Assembly: GCF_051622035.1 (NCBI RefSeq)
Contig: NC_135361.1
Coordinates: forward strand, 31,859,205-31,923,204
Source: Arctopsyche grandis
Lineage: Eukaryota > Arthropoda > Insecta > Trichoptera > Hydropsychidae
DNA length: 64,000 nt
Reading direction: 5' to 3'
Positions 33,016 to 46,110 of this stretch are shown piece after piece. The position numbers and the translations under genes are program-made. The notes below the pieces were generated by a model that worked only from the letters and a program-made list of their open reading frames with translations, was not told where the DNA came from and ran no database searches. Every line of letters begins with the position of its first letter. The stretch's first letter is position 1.

Positions 33016-36000
33016 TAAATTTCAACGTTGATGGATCTGTCCATCTCGTCTGAACAATACCAACTAAGTAACAACCATTGTCGCTAATAGACGACGAGAC
33101 TTCACCCTTTCATCGGATCTGATTTCTCTCAGTCTTCCGGCGAAATATTATCAATCTGTCGGAGAGAAAATGGGTCGTATTGTGTGCATTATAAATAATT
33201 GTTTTTCAGGCGACAAAAATCAATATTTGAGAGACGCGGCACACACGTCTCTAATCCTCATGAATACGTAATAAATATTCTGTTTCCGAACTCGCTCTCC
33301 GGAGATTCCCATCTCACAATGAAGTCCTCGGGCTATTTTCCAAGGTAACGCACACAACTGAAATGCCTTGGGGGGAGAATAAAATATGGATGAAGAAATT
33401 GCGACGAATGTTTACAAAACAACGCATAAAAGAAAATTCCGTAATATAATAAAAATCTCATATTAACTTGGATAGATATTGATACATATATACATATGTA
33501 TATACAAACATAAGAAGGAGATATAAAAATAAAATCAATACTATAATTTTACTTAAATATAATTAAATTGCAGAGAATGATGCTGAAACGATATTCAAAA
33601 GTATGCAAAAAAATATTAAGATGCAAAAATTGGCGGTCGAAATATAGGTACATATATTAGATTTGCCAACTGGGAAGAAAATAAAGAGGAAATTTTAAAA
33701 AATATTTAATTTTCTTAAATAATCACAATAAAGCCTGAGACATTATTAACTAGTTCAAAATTTAACATTGCTTAGATCGTTTAGAACGGCTATCGCCAAC
33801 TTTTGCACCCCATGGACTATAAATTCAAAATTTAAATCCCGGGGACCTCTTAAATGAATTTTTGAAATAGATATCTACATACATATATATGTACATTTCT
33901 AAAATAATGATTAGAAAATAGTGAGCAAAAGCTTGAAAATTGGGCACCCTTAAATACAATAATGAATCTAACCCATATGAAATTGTTGTTGAAAAGTAAT
34001 TGTTATGAATTATTTACATGGAATACGTTTAACAATCATTGGCGGCTCGTAGCTTAAAATCATAAGTATTTCAACTTTTAAATTATACGAAAAATTCTTA
34101 ATGGTTTATAAATTAGAAAATTCGGTTATTTTTTTTTTAAATGAGCGACAGTTGAATTTAATACAAATCTTTTTTTTGATAATTCTTGAAATCTCATCAC
34201 ATATTATTTGTTCACTTTGTCATTAGAAAAATATTAACTACTAGGAAGCCTGTTGTATAATATATAACGTGAATACTATTGCACAACACTAATAAATTAA
34301 ATGTAATCAATAAAAAAATATTGGTTACCTACATCAGATATTAATTTTCGAAATTTCCTTAATATATATTTAAATAACGTGCTAGCTGATTTTCAATAAT
34401 GCTACGCAATTCAAACGCCCCAAATTTAACTCTATTAGAAAAGCTTATTTAATCACTACAAAATATTTAAAATGCTAAATCAAAAAAAGGAAACATTTTG
34501 ACAAGAGATAGAGAACCAGAAAAATTTGTCAAAAAAGAAGATATTTTCTTTAGAAAAGAGACCTGTTGAAACGAACTTTCTATGAATATTTTTCATTGTC
34601 AGTGAACGTTAGTGGTTTAAAAAAATCAGCATCATATTTGTCTAAATATTTAGCATGTATAGCGAGAATTTAACCAAGTACGATTAGGGAGAGAGAAATG
34701 TTATAATAATAGAATCGCCCTTTCGAACACATTTTTTGATTCAATAACAACCTTCTGTTTCCGTGACTACGCAATATAGAATCAAGGTCATCACATATTA
34801 CTACAGAACTAAAGTCCTTTTCGATAATTAAATATACGTGTTTTATTTTGATTAAGATTTATTTATTTATTTATTAAAGGATATGTATTTTTCTGTCCAT
34901 GGGAACAATTAAATCAACGTGTAATTTATAGTTTCAACAAAAATATGTAAAATATAAAATTAACGATGTTTATATTAATTATACTTAAATCATTGGTTAT
35001 TAATATAATTTATTATTCGGCGCCATCAAGAAAAATGTTTTTACATTCATTTAAAAATAATTTTTACATTTCTCAGGTGCCACCCCTGAAAAAAAAGTCG
35101 AAGTCGTCGACCGCCATGACACTTTTAAGAACTGTCAAACTACGATGTTAATTGAATAATATGTTACTTAAATGATCAATTTACTTATAAAAATGTATCC
35201 CATGTTGTTTATTGTGTATTTTTGAATGTATCGTGCAATTTTGAACGATGCATTTGTCCATCTTGCGAGTAATATAAAGTTTTTATCGGACATACGTCGA
35301 GCACCAAGCGTCAAATACGACTGATACTAAAATTATTTAGGATTGTCTGTGGACAACCGTCACTTGACAACAATATAACACCTAAAGCCACTTCTATTAA
35401 TATCTCTTTCTCTGTATATAATATTAAAATAAAAAAAAATACAATATGAAGAGTACACTTTTTGAAAATGCCAAAAAAAGAAAGTCAAAAAAAAATTGGA
35501 AACCACTGAATTAGACGATTAATAATACTGAACAAAAACACTAATTAATTACATGCTTTTATAATTTTTATTTTCATTCCTTCAACTATCGGAAAAACAT
35601 AATATATTATAAATACATACCAATAATGCAAGTACAGAATGTTGATTAATTGACATGGCAACCAAGTAAACAGATTACATTATCCAGCATACATAGTTTC
35701 ACGATTCACTTTGTAAATAGTTTTTATCGGGGATGGGGGGGGGGATTAGATAATGTGTGCTCAAGAAGATGATAAAGATCGCACAATACTATTGTGAAGA
35801 TCTTAAATAAAGTTACAATGAGCTGTAAAATTGATGTCGATTTGAATTACAAAAAAAAAAGTTTTCTTTTTTTACCAATATAATATTAAGAATGATCAAA
35901 AGAACAACGCAACGAAAGAAAATATCACACATGAGCGAACTGACACTTCCGGTTGACCGATTTGAGATTTTTATTTTTTTTTCTCTCCATCGATATTATT

Positions 36001-36859
36001 ACCAAGTCAGTTCCAATTGACTGAATCTGTCTTTACTTTCATGCAAAAATATATTTAAAATTATTACATAAATTAAAAATATATGTAAATACGAACTTAA
36101 CAAACGATGTCAACAATATGACTATATTTATATATAGTGTGCATAATAATGAATACAATATAGAAAATACATATTTATTATATGTAAGTACTTATATATA
36201 TAGCATGCTAGCGGAATAATTAACCTTGCTTTTGAAATTTAATCAAATTAAACAATAAAAAAGCAAATGGGTGTATTATAGAAGCAATACATTTCCGAAT
36301 GCTATACGAATTACAAATTTAATTGCAATACAATAATTATGTATACTAAAACGCTATCGATGGGATTTATTGTAATAATTAAAATTACAATGTAATATTT
36401 CACACTTGTTATGGTCGGATCGATGCAAGGTTTTCGCAATAATGATTTTAGCGAAATTTACATAAATCAACTGACCCAATGACATAATAGTGAGGATCAT
36501 CACGCAATTCTAGCCGTACTTTGAATTTCAATAGATCCAGAGATTACTACGCTTATTTCATTTGCTTACATCACAGTTACCTTTCTTTTTTTTGTTCACG
36601 GCCCCTGCCACATAAAATGGCAAAGCAAATTAAAAAAATATATCTTATAGGATAAAATATAAATAGGGTAATTCCATTAATTTATCCTATACTTTATTGG
36701 GAATGCTGGCTAAATTCAGGGAAACAGAGAATGACTTTTGTATATTTGCACCGACTTTTCCTTTAAATGCTACTGAAATTAATTTTAAATGGTTTCTACG
36801 TACCCGATAATTTCCTCTTGCAGATTTTTATTTAGTTCACCTTCAGATTCTTCTAGAAA

Positions 36860-37371
36860 AGTGGTGGCGAACCTTTTAGAGCCCACATACTCAAAATCTA
36901 TAATATATCAAGTTTGAAAAGGTGACGCGTCACACATAAAAAAATATTGCTTATTTTAATTCAGCAGTACTCAACCTTTATTAGCCAAAGACCAATATTG
37001 AAGTATGAGAGTTTAAACCTCCCCCCTTTCCCTCCACATTTTCTCTCCACTCATTCAATTCTTAAGCAAAATATTTCACATAAAATAAAATCTGATTTAA
37101 TCGAAGCATTTTAATCCTTCAAAATGCGCCGCAGATGATTTTTTTCATAGCCATTTATTATATTTTTCTTTACCACGCCGATAAATCAATCCTCCTCGAT
37201 AGTTTTCAAGTAATTTAATAAATATATTTCATGAAAAATTTAGACTACGCCGCAGTCATAAATTTTCTTAAAGAAAACCTATATTTTTTATTAATTATAG
37301 AAAAAACCTCACTTTCTAGAGAAATTTTCCCACGTGTCGCATTTGGTTCACCTGTTATAGGTTCGCCACTG
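36860..37371. mobile_element. TIR element with CAGTGGCGAACC-like ends
   Basis: The left end AGTGGTGGCGAACCTTTTAG is mirrored by GGTTCGCCACTG at 37360-37371. About 510 bp with no transposase frame. Ends of this type are common in hAT-like non-autonomous elements. Boundaries are approximate. Confidence 0.4.
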
Positions 37372-37412
37372 ACTTTTAAAAGGGAATTGAATTTTGTCTT
37401 TTATCTAATTAA

Positions 37413-38688
37413 CCCTTTGAATGCTGACCAACGCCAATCAGCGTTTTTCTGACAAGTCCATGGGCCTGCAAAGCGCCGATAGGCGTTGTATGTATATTGA
37501 GCATGTACAAAGTAAACAAGAATACTACCTGCTAAGCCTTTAAAGGTAACATTGAAAAAAATGCATTGAACATGGGTCGTGTAATCCATGTCATTCATTT
37601 GTCAACGTTGATAAAGGTATGGAGCAGGACGATTTCACTGAATGTTTGGATAAGTTAAAAGAGTTTCAAGATAATTATAAAGATTCATATGAACTGTGAT
37701 CTGGCTATAGCTATTTTTTCCATAAATTTGCTGGCACATTTTATCAGCTTGTTCGATTTATGATATTCGTAATGTAACAAATGGTCAGATCTGTTACCCT
37801 TTAACCCTTTGAATGCTGATCAACGCCGACCGGCGTTTTTCCAACAAGTCCAAGAGCTTGAAATACGCCGATAGGCGTTGTTTTTTGTAAAAAATTAAAC
37901 AACAATACTACCCGCTAAGCCTTTCCAGGTAGCATTGAAAAATAATGCATTGAACATGGCTCGTATAATCCGTGTCAATGTTTATAAAGACTGGTTTACA
38001 CCAGAATTTCTGGATTTATAACCATAGCATAATAGCTCGATGGAAAGGTTTGGAGCAGGACGATTTCACTGAATGTTTAGATAAGTTAAAAGAATTTCAA
38101 CCTTTTTTTTCAACTTGGGCCATAAATCTGCTGGCAAATTTTATCAGCTTGTTCGGATTATGATAGTCATAATTAGTCACCGGAGCCTGAGGGGCGGGGA
38201 ATTGTTCAAAGGTCTGAAATTGTTTAATGCATTGTTAAAGGTTTGCCGAACAATGGATAGCACTGTGACTATCCTACCTCTAGTCATAATGTAACAAATG
38301 GTCAGATCTGTGAAAAATTCCATGCAGAATTTCTCGATGGAAATCCCTAACTGCCGAGTATTTTAGATTGTGGCTTTGAATTTAGATTGTGAGCATTGTA
38401 TTTTAACAACAATGAAGAAGATGGAACTAGTTTTGGAAAAATAAATTCATTAATAGCTTTTAATAGCTAACTTTTGTTGGTTTTATATTGTTGCAAGATA
38501 TATTAAAAAACCTAAGCACACCTTTACAAAACTCGAAATCCTCGACGGTAGTTATCTAGGGTTTGTTTGGATTAGCCACAATTTTTATACCTGCTATCTA
38601 TTGGATTTCTAAATAATTCTAGTTGGAAATGCTGGTGAAATTTTCAGCTTGGCTGGCTTTCGAAAGAAAAGAGGTCAGCACTCAAAGG
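37413..38688. mobile_element. piggyBac-like remnant with internal duplication
   Basis: TTAA (37409-37412) is followed by CCCTTTGAATGCTGACCAACG. The same TTAA plus CCCTTTGAATGCTGATCAACG recurs at 37801-37804/37805, and the two units run parallel for about 390 bp (shared GATAGGCGTTGT, AACATGG.TCGT, CAGGACGATTTCACTGAATG, GTAACAAATGGTCAGATCTG). A matching inverted end GGTCAGCACTCAAAGG lies at 38673-38688 but without an intact TTAA. TTAA targets and a CCCTTTG terminus are typical of piggyBac elements. No transposase is recognisable. The second unit carries a hAT MITE at 38174-38282. Confidence 0.65.
38174..38282. repeat. hAT-type MITE, copy 4
   Basis: 109 bp from TAGTCACCGGAGCCTGAGG to GACTATCCTACCTCTA with a perfect 8-bp duplication GTCATAAT (38166-38173 and 38283-38290). 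The sister unit at about 37770 shows the uninterrupted site (GATATTCGTAATGTAACAAA). Confidence 0.87.
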
Positions 38689-39736
38689 AAGTGTTTTTTA
38701 GTATCTACTCCTAGAAAAATCTATTACGGCCTCCATAGGGTCGCGAATCTTGGCTTTAGAGCTCGTGGTTTAGAATGAGACAGTTAAAACCTTGACCGTA
38801 GTATGCTGCGAAAACCCGCCTGAACTTTATTTTACTTTTTTGTTTCACTGCTCGAGATTAAGGTACATAATAACCTGTTGGTCCGAAGGTGAGCAGCATT
38901 CTGCTAAAGCTCGGTAAAAAATACACTCAAATTATCTCCCCAGGTAAGAATTTCTAAATAGATGAGCAACTGTGTACTTACACCTTACACACAGTACGTA
39001 CTACATTGGAACCGGTTGAAAAATAATATAAGATCATCATTCCACATTTATGCGAGAATTGATCGAGAATTCCATCGATACAAAATATAAAATCGATGCA
39101 TTCTTCGTGAGCATTCACCATCAATCGCTCGTGTTGCCATGCCGCTTTATTATTATTCAAATAAAATCGGATTTTAAAATTAAATAATCACCGATCAGTT
39201 CAAGGTCACCCCAGTCACGATTCAAAAGCGCAAGATTGCATAATTAATTCGATTTCAACGCAATGTATTGCAGATTAGAGTCATCATTATTAAAAAATCT
39301 TTCGGCAGCTTAAAGCACACGTATGATTTTTTTTCATTTTAGTGATTAGGTCAACTGAAATCAATACTATGGCTAATATAAATCGCAAATCACATTATTC
39401 CAATGTACATACATATGCATAAAAATATTTATAACAAACAAGTTGATATAATGCTTGCAACAATTATTAAATTCAGACAAGCTATATTTGCAAGAGAGAA
39501 TAAGGGATTTTGATTTATATAGGATCCGTCACAAAATTTAAGTTGGATTTATTAGAAGACTCAAAAGATCTTGCCAGCAGCTCGTCCACATCGAGATAAT
39601 CGAATAAATTTTTTGATTCCGACCGGGATATCTAACCACAATCTCTCTATTTGTAAACAATCGCTAAACAGTGAGCTACGTTTTTTGTAAATTTTGATGT
39701 ACAGTTTTATTTACGTCAGCAATAATAATAATGTAA

Positions 39737-39997
39737 CGTAGAGTTGTCAACCACTAGTTTACTAGCGCTTCGCGCCAAAAAGGCCTCGACGTATGAACAA
39801 GCTGTATACAACAGCCAATCAGGTCTCGCGACCCATCGACCAATGATCTCTCTATACGGATAGTACTCTATGGGTATAAACATTAGGCGGTTTTGGTCCG
39901 TTCTTCATTCGGAGCTCGTAGGCCGACGGATCAATAGCAATAAACTACCTCTAGAACTACTGGGCGTCTTTCACTCCGATCTCGAAAACCTCTCTAC
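39737..39997 (+). mobile_element. LTR-like segment (fossil, candidate solo LTR)
   Basis: Starts TGTAACGTAGAGTTGTC, has TATAAAC near 39877 and AATAAAC near 39939, and ends near CTCTCTACA. Its base composition is higher in GC than the surroundings. No clear target duplication was found and no internal region is attached, so the call is tentative. Confidence 0.35.
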
Positions 39998-40945
39998 ACG
40001 TCCACGCTAAATTATAATTAAAGGGCGGATAGGGAACGTGGTTTTTCCAGGAATAGGGGCGTTTTGGGTCTATTTAAAAAGCTAGAGTGCAAAAAAAAAG
40101 GTTAGGCGAACCTTTAACAATGACACCGCGAACAATTAACAATGAACGGCACGCTTCCGGTCCACTCACTAATTATAATACAATTTTAATAAATTTTATA
40201 TAAAAAATCAAAAGACTTCAAAAGATGGCTCTGAGAGCCGTATTTTAGACAGTCAGGAAATAATGCATATGTGTATGTACGTATGTAGAATTCAATTAAT
40301 AAATACAATGAAAGCATTAGAATTTATTTATATATTTTTTATACAAGGAAATAAAAACATTATCTTCCTTCTTACACTTTTTAACCACATGCTATAGTAC
40401 AAAAAAAATTGTAGTAAAAAAAGTAATAGTTTTGCAAAAAATGGTTACTATGTATACGAGTTTCGCTCAAGCTACAATTTATTATTTCCAAAAATGGTGG
40501 TTTTTTACATAACATATGATATATCATTGAATAATCAATATAAATATACTACCTATACAGAGCCAGGCTTGCGGTAGACAATGTCAAGGCTATTTTTTTT
40601 TACACCATAATAACTTTACTATTATGACTAGAGTCAATTCCAATCATGCTATTACGTCAATGATTACAGTGCACTTGTTCACGGTTCTAATGATGACCGC
40701 ATAAAGCAACGTCCACAAGAGACACTACCTACATACATATAACAATAAAAAATTATAGGGAGCATTGTACTCGAGTCCTTCTACCCTTTCAGGACGCGTC
40801 CTATTTGTCCTTGTCTCTGCACATACATACATATGTACATAAATAATTTAAATTTGCTCAAGTTATCAATAGGAGATAAGATCTTTGATATACGTACATA
40901 CATATGTGAGCTAGCATTGACATTGTAACATCATTCGCAGTCAAG

Positions 40946-43310
40946 ATGTTTAGAAAGCTGCTCTTCGTCTTTAACTTCGTTCTCGTTGCATCAAATGATG
41001 CTTCCGGTGAGTTTTTATGTGACTTTTCTCAGTATTTTAGACTTTTCCCTTTATAAAACTGCAATGTTAAGTAAAATTTTCAATTTTAGAACCACCAACT
41101 TATCGAAAAGATTACTTATCATTAAACTGTACCTTCTGTACCGTTGACTTGGTAGGATGCTTTGATCACGTATAATGCCGAAGGGGCTTCTTTTCTAACA
41201 CCTTCATCTCTTTCGGATGTTGAGCAGTTTATTAAAAATTTCAGCAATGGAACTTACAGGACGTGGCTAGGAATTCACGATCAGTTTGCAGAAGGAGTCT
41301 TCATCACGTTAAAAGGTGAAGTTATAGTAGACTATTGTTTCTGAGGCATTTTTAAGGTCCCTATCTATGATTACCAGATATATCGTACTGCTTTTGATAC
41401 TTGCATTTAATTTAAGCTGAACATCTTGACCCATGAAATCTCCCCTTCGAAGGTACCTAGTTGGAGTTAAAAACTTTAAAAATTGAGATTTTCAGATCTT
41501 TTTTAGACCTGCTTTTTTACGCTGTGGAAGTTTTTCATGCTGATTGTTGGGTTTCAGAATGATATTTGGTGTTTTCCAGTTGAAAATATATAGTAATAAT
41601 TGGTTTGCTTTCATTACACTGTTCGACACGAAAAATGGTTCGGAGACGAGATATGACTTTTCTTATAGATCTATGCCCAGTCAATTGAATCTGGTAATAA
41701 AAAATGTTGATTGGCTCGAGATTCGGAGATATGTATGTGTTTTTTTAATCGCGCGATTTTTCTATATCTTGGTGTTGTTCGGTCGATGTCTCAAAATCTG
41801 TCAATTTTCGGCTCAAAATGAATATTGGAATAGGGTATTTTATCTTTCATTTGTAGTACTTTTTAGCTTTCAAATCTCTCTAAGTAGTCGTCCAGTTCAA
41901 ATCAAAAGTCAAAAGTACGTATTTTCACTCGGGATTTTTTCCCACTGTTAATACTATTTTATATTGAGTTTTTTCTATTGAAACATGTTTATTGAGATAG
42001 TATTCTTGCTATATTATTTTTTGTTTTCGTTTAAAAGGGTTAATTGGAAGTGTGCTGAATTTTAAATCGGTAAAATTTCGAGCTAAAAGATCGTACTAGT
42101 ATTTACTCGTATTTACATGAATCTGAATTGAATTAATAGGGATAATGTATTAAATTGTCTTTATATGAGAATGTGCCATACTGCTGGCTCCGTTATCGGG
42201 TATCCATTGCATATTTATGGATGTGACAGAAATCTTAAGTTGAATTGAATTAATAGGGATAATATATTAAATTGTCTTTATATGAGAATTAAATAAAATT
42301 CCACTTAGAAAAATCATATTTCGACTATTCTTGTGGATTAATAACAAAATTTTGATTGATAACTGGCTTACCTCGATAAAATAAACGAATTGTTATGATG
42401 TAATCAATAATGTGTTTGTGAATCTTGGGTTAAACTTTAAATAACGATACATCGTTGTTTGTCAGACATAAGATTAATCAGAAATTTTACAACTCTAGGT
42501 GAGCCTATTAATCAAGTTTACACAAAATTGGTGGAGGTAGTGGATAACCAGATGACGGTTTCAATGCAAACGTAAAAGGAGAAGATTATGTGATTTTAAA
42601 TCGTGACGGTTTCTATCACGACAATGATTGTAATCGTAAACATAAATTCTTCTGCCAAAGGCCAAGATTCAATATTACATGAAATGAAAAATGTCACACA
42701 TATGATCAGGGTGTGTTTTTTGATTAGTCTATATCGTTTATACTTGCTCCGATATCGTGTCAGAATCTGAACGTGTGTAAGTTGCTTTTTACATATCTCT
42801 TATACAATTCACATGGTTTTCGCGTAAGTCGTCATTTTTATCTCTCTTATCTCTTATTATTGCAGAATACTTTCGCGTAGCTGAAATAGGCAAATGCTAC
42901 AAGTTCCACAAAACTCCCATCTCGTGAAACAACGCTTTTAGAATTTGCTCAGCTGAAGGGTCAACTTCTTGGATGTTGAAGAACAACGATCAAACGACGA
43001 TTTTGCTGAATAATAAAGATATCGCTAAAAATTTTAACCACGAAATTCATGTGGGATTGAATGATATTCTCGTCGAGGGATTAGACCTCAATACTAATGG
43101 TTAGTCCATTAGATGAAATTGTAAATTGGATGGTTTTTTCAAAAAGAGAAATGTTAAAAATATGAGTTATAAAATTCTAGGCGAACTAGTCGATGAATTT
43201 CTCTATAATGCAAGGACCCAAAAGACAGAAAAGAACGGTGTAGAAGCATGCATTTCAACGGGAACTTTAATAAAATCAATTGTGACCACAAGGCGCTTTC
43301 TTTTGTGAAA
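40946..43310 (+). pseudogene. Decayed dual-CRD C-type lectin (immulectin-like)
   Basis: Exon-like blocks: 40946-41006 (signal peptide, MFRKLLFVFNFVLVASNDAS), 41090-41315, 42499-42688, 42866-43099 and 43181-43310. First CRD: NAEGASFLTPSS and WLGIHDQFAEGVF, then EPINQVY, GEDYVILNRDGFYHDNDC and FFCQR. Second CRD: YFRVAEIGKCYKFHKTP, NNAFRICSAEG, VGLNDILVEG and EACISTGT. Two CRDs with these blocks resemble the immulectins of moths, secreted pattern-recognition lectins that trigger melanisation and cellular encapsulation. It is broken in several places. There is a stop at the expected tryptophan in both CRDs (TAG near 41156 in TWxDAL; TGA at 42927-42929 in SxNNAF). Frameshifts lie near 41130, near 42550 and near 43270, and a first-CRD cysteine is replaced by tyrosine. 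Splice sites are mostly intact. The second intron carries repeat R (41616-42400). Confidence 0.8.
41616..42400 (-). repeat. Dispersed repeat family R, copy 2
   Basis: Reverse orientation of 62605-63257. It contains an extra tandem copy of a ~45-bp block (ATTGAATTAATAGGGATAAT...) at 42129 and 42243, separated by about 70 bp. It lies inside the intron between the two halves of the first CRD of the lectin pseudogene. Confidence 0.75.
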
Positions 43311-44239
43311 AATCGATTTAAAAATATATTTTTAACTATTTCATTTAAATTTTTTATATAATTTATTTTTTTTTTAATTATTTTTCTTTTTGAAGGTTTC
43401 ACAAAATTTTGCATCTTAAATTACTACTTATTGAAAAGCTTGAAACGAGCTTTAAAAATAATATTTACTATAAAATACCTGAAGATCCATATATGTATGT
43501 ACATATATACATATGTATACTTTATAATTAGTATTTTTTATAAAAACAATATAATAAAAAAAATTACAATTTTAAAAGACTTTCTCAAATAACACAACTT
43601 CTCAATTTAAATTCACACAATTATTCTCATTCTAAAACCATCCGTTGAATATCAATGTGCACAATTTCATACATGCAAATAAAAACATCAAATCAATTTC
43701 AAAATATGCATGCATATACGTATACACATATTTATTTAATAATATATTAATTTATTCTAATAAATAATTAATTTAAAGTGTAATGCAATCTTAAATGTAA
43801 TTTATATGAATGTTGATAAATGAATACTCTATTTGTATATTCGTAATTATTAACATAAATACCGGCTAAAAATTAAATTAATTCATTATATAAAAAAATA
43901 GTATATTTGTTTTGGAAAACCAGTCAAAATCTTTATATATAAATATATAAACATACGTATAATGTAATCTTCTATAAATAATTTATAGGTAAAATTTTAA
44001 ATGACATTTGTAAATAACTTACATATATTGCATAAAATAATGATTAAAAATTTATTGTTATTTTAAATTTTTTCTTTTGAAAAAAAAAATTATATATTTA
44101 TATATATGTACATATGTAAATATACATATGTATGTACTATATAATGTATGTTTGTTATACATAGCATCATCACCAATCGTTCTAGAAACACGACCTCGAT
44201 CACGTAATTCAGCACGCATTACGATTTGCTGAAAAATTT

Positions 44240-44640
44240 CAGTGAAAGCTCAATAGATGTTTACAGACGAGCGCTCACCTGCGGTAAACAACGTGGCGTG
44301 AGGGTGGATTCGTGCGCGATTTCCTCGATTTTCCTCCGCTTTTCCGACCGGATTCGCGCTCTACTCGTACGCGGCGCGCCCCGACCGGTTCGTCGGACCG
44401 GTTGTCATTTATGAAAAACCGTTTCAGAATATAGGCGAGAGCGTGGCGATGCTGAAAACACGCGGACCTCCACTAACAACGCAAATCAATCTGTGCGTAC
44501 GAAACGTCTCGACGCGCATGCGCCAAACGGGAGGCAACGCTTTCCTGAATATTTCATCCCCGACAAAATATTCATGGCCAATGTGCCTCACATATTAATC
44601 GTCTTTGCCCTGCAGGGTCGAAACCGTTCATTTTTATCCC
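44240..44640 (-). promoter_or_regulatory. CpG-rich promoter-like island with a 5' splice donor
   Basis: A GC- and CpG-rich stretch (for example GTACGCGGCGCGCCCCGACC) in very AT-rich surroundings. On the minus strand a strong donor CCGCAG|GTGAGCG lies at about 44279/44278, so it could be the noncoding first exon of a minus-strand transcript. The only minus-strand gene to the left is the UNC93-like gene, which has a nearer candidate leader, so the target gene is unknown. Confidence 0.4.
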
Positions 44641-45358
44641 TTTCAATGACCGTTGCATTGTAATAATTTGACAGCCTGAAAAAAAAGAAAATTTTGCATA
44701 TTCCAATTTTTAAATAAAAAATATAGTTCCCGATAAAACGGTATCTTATTATTGTTTTTGTTATTGATTATTTATCAAAACATCCATCTGAAAGCATCGC
44801 GTTGGTTCTTTTCATAATTATAAAAAAGCATGCGCTGAGGGGGAAAAATATGAATATACCTAATTTATTTTATTTATTTATTTAAAGTTTGGACCGTTGT
44901 AGCATTACAGGAATTCCTAATGCGCCACAATGGTCAAAAATATAACAGAAAAGACAAGAAACAAAATAATAAATTAGACATAACAAAAACAAAACATATA
45001 TATACACAAACAACTAAAAATAATAATTATAATTATTATATATCGTTTATCGTCTTGAATTCATTCTATGTTTACAAGGTTTTTGTATTTCGTAATATTC
45101 TTTCTCGATTATGATTTTCAAGTTATGAATTCCATAAGTCCTCAACAGATAGTTTCAAAATTTTGCCTTAACAGGTCATCCCAAGGATGAAATCACACAG
45201 CGGTGAATGTGGCACGTGGTTTTTTTTTTTAGATGGTTTTAAACATATAGAAGAAATGTGACGTTAATGGCACGTGTGCATGGCACACGTTGGAACACGT
45301 CCTTTCAAAACGACACTTTCGACCTATGTCATTGAAATTGGGTCTACGTGACTTGACA

Positions 45359-45683
45359 GAATGTTAAATTACAGAAAACGCAAATATCGGAAGGCAAAGA
45401 TCAAAAAAAAAATAGTGCATGGTAAACGGTACATACTCACTTAATTTGCGCGAGCAGGATACAACAGGAACAAGAGGAACATGCTTTTCCTCCCGTATTC
45501 TGCGCGCGCACATTAACACGGGAGGAAAAGCATGTTCCTCTTGTTCATGTTGTATCCTGCTCGCGCAAATTAAGTGAGTATGTACCGTTTACCATGCACC
45601 ATTTTTTTTTGATCTTTCGACTTAAGATCTTTCGATTTTCGATCTTTGCATTCCGATATTTGCGTTTTCGGTAATTTCACATT
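45359..45683. repeat. Large foldback (palindromic) element
   Basis: About 325 bp. The outer arm AATGTTAAATTACAGAAAACG and the inner arm from GGTAAACGGTACATACTCAC through GCGCGAGCAGGATACAACA to GAACATGCTTTTCCTCCCG are mirrored on the right side (CGGGAGGAAAAGCATGTTC ... GTGAGTATGTACCGTTTACC). The loop is about 30 bp and CG-rich. Arms are nearly identical, so the element is probably young. Confidence 0.8.
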
Positions 45684-45959
45684 CCGGCCCGCGAGGTAGA
45701 CCACATTCTATCAAATCACGGAGACCGATTGAAATTGTATGGTAGTATTTATCCTTGTTTGACAGTGATCTATACCAAAACGACTCTTTGGACCATTTTC
45801 GGTAAAATTGTATCCTTTAACGGTAACGGTGTATCCCATTATCGTTATCGATCACTGTCAAGCAAGGATAAGAACCTGACGCCCTCTCGGTGCTTAGTAT
45901 CAATGCAACTACCAAGCCACGCTTCTGGCTAGTGGCTTGGTACCATCACAAAAATTAAG

Positions 45960-46110
45960 AAAAAAATAAATTGGCAAACTCCAATAGGAGAAGGTCGAGC
46001 TGGATTTAATAACCATTCAGATCTTACCAGCAGCGATAGACATAAGTACATATTTGTAATTAATTTCTGAGTTTGGAATTTAAATCCACAGCCTCTCTAT
46101 TGGTAAATAT
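45960..46110 (-). repeat. SINE fragment, reverse
   Basis: TTGGCAAACTCCAATAGGAG, then GGTCGAGCTGG and TTACCAGCAGCGATAGAC, read in reverse, matches the middle of the SINEs at 51000-51135 and 55521. Degenerate. Confidence 0.45.

Larger units (their letters stand above)
33016..40945. other. Gene-poor repeat-bearing region
   Basis: No supported gene. Contents: AT-rich sequence with G-runs near 35740, a TIR-like element (36860-37371), a piggyBac-like remnant (37413-38688), a SINE-like fragment in reverse at about 39550-39690, an LTR-like segment (39737-39997) and a piece at about 40098-40160 related to the 100-bp hAT MITE family. Confidence 0.5.

Noticed and set aside
32805-33053. 82-codon Pro/Arg-rich frame on the plus strand
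   Set aside because: GC-rich promoter/leader sequence of the minus-strand gene; no conserved motif.
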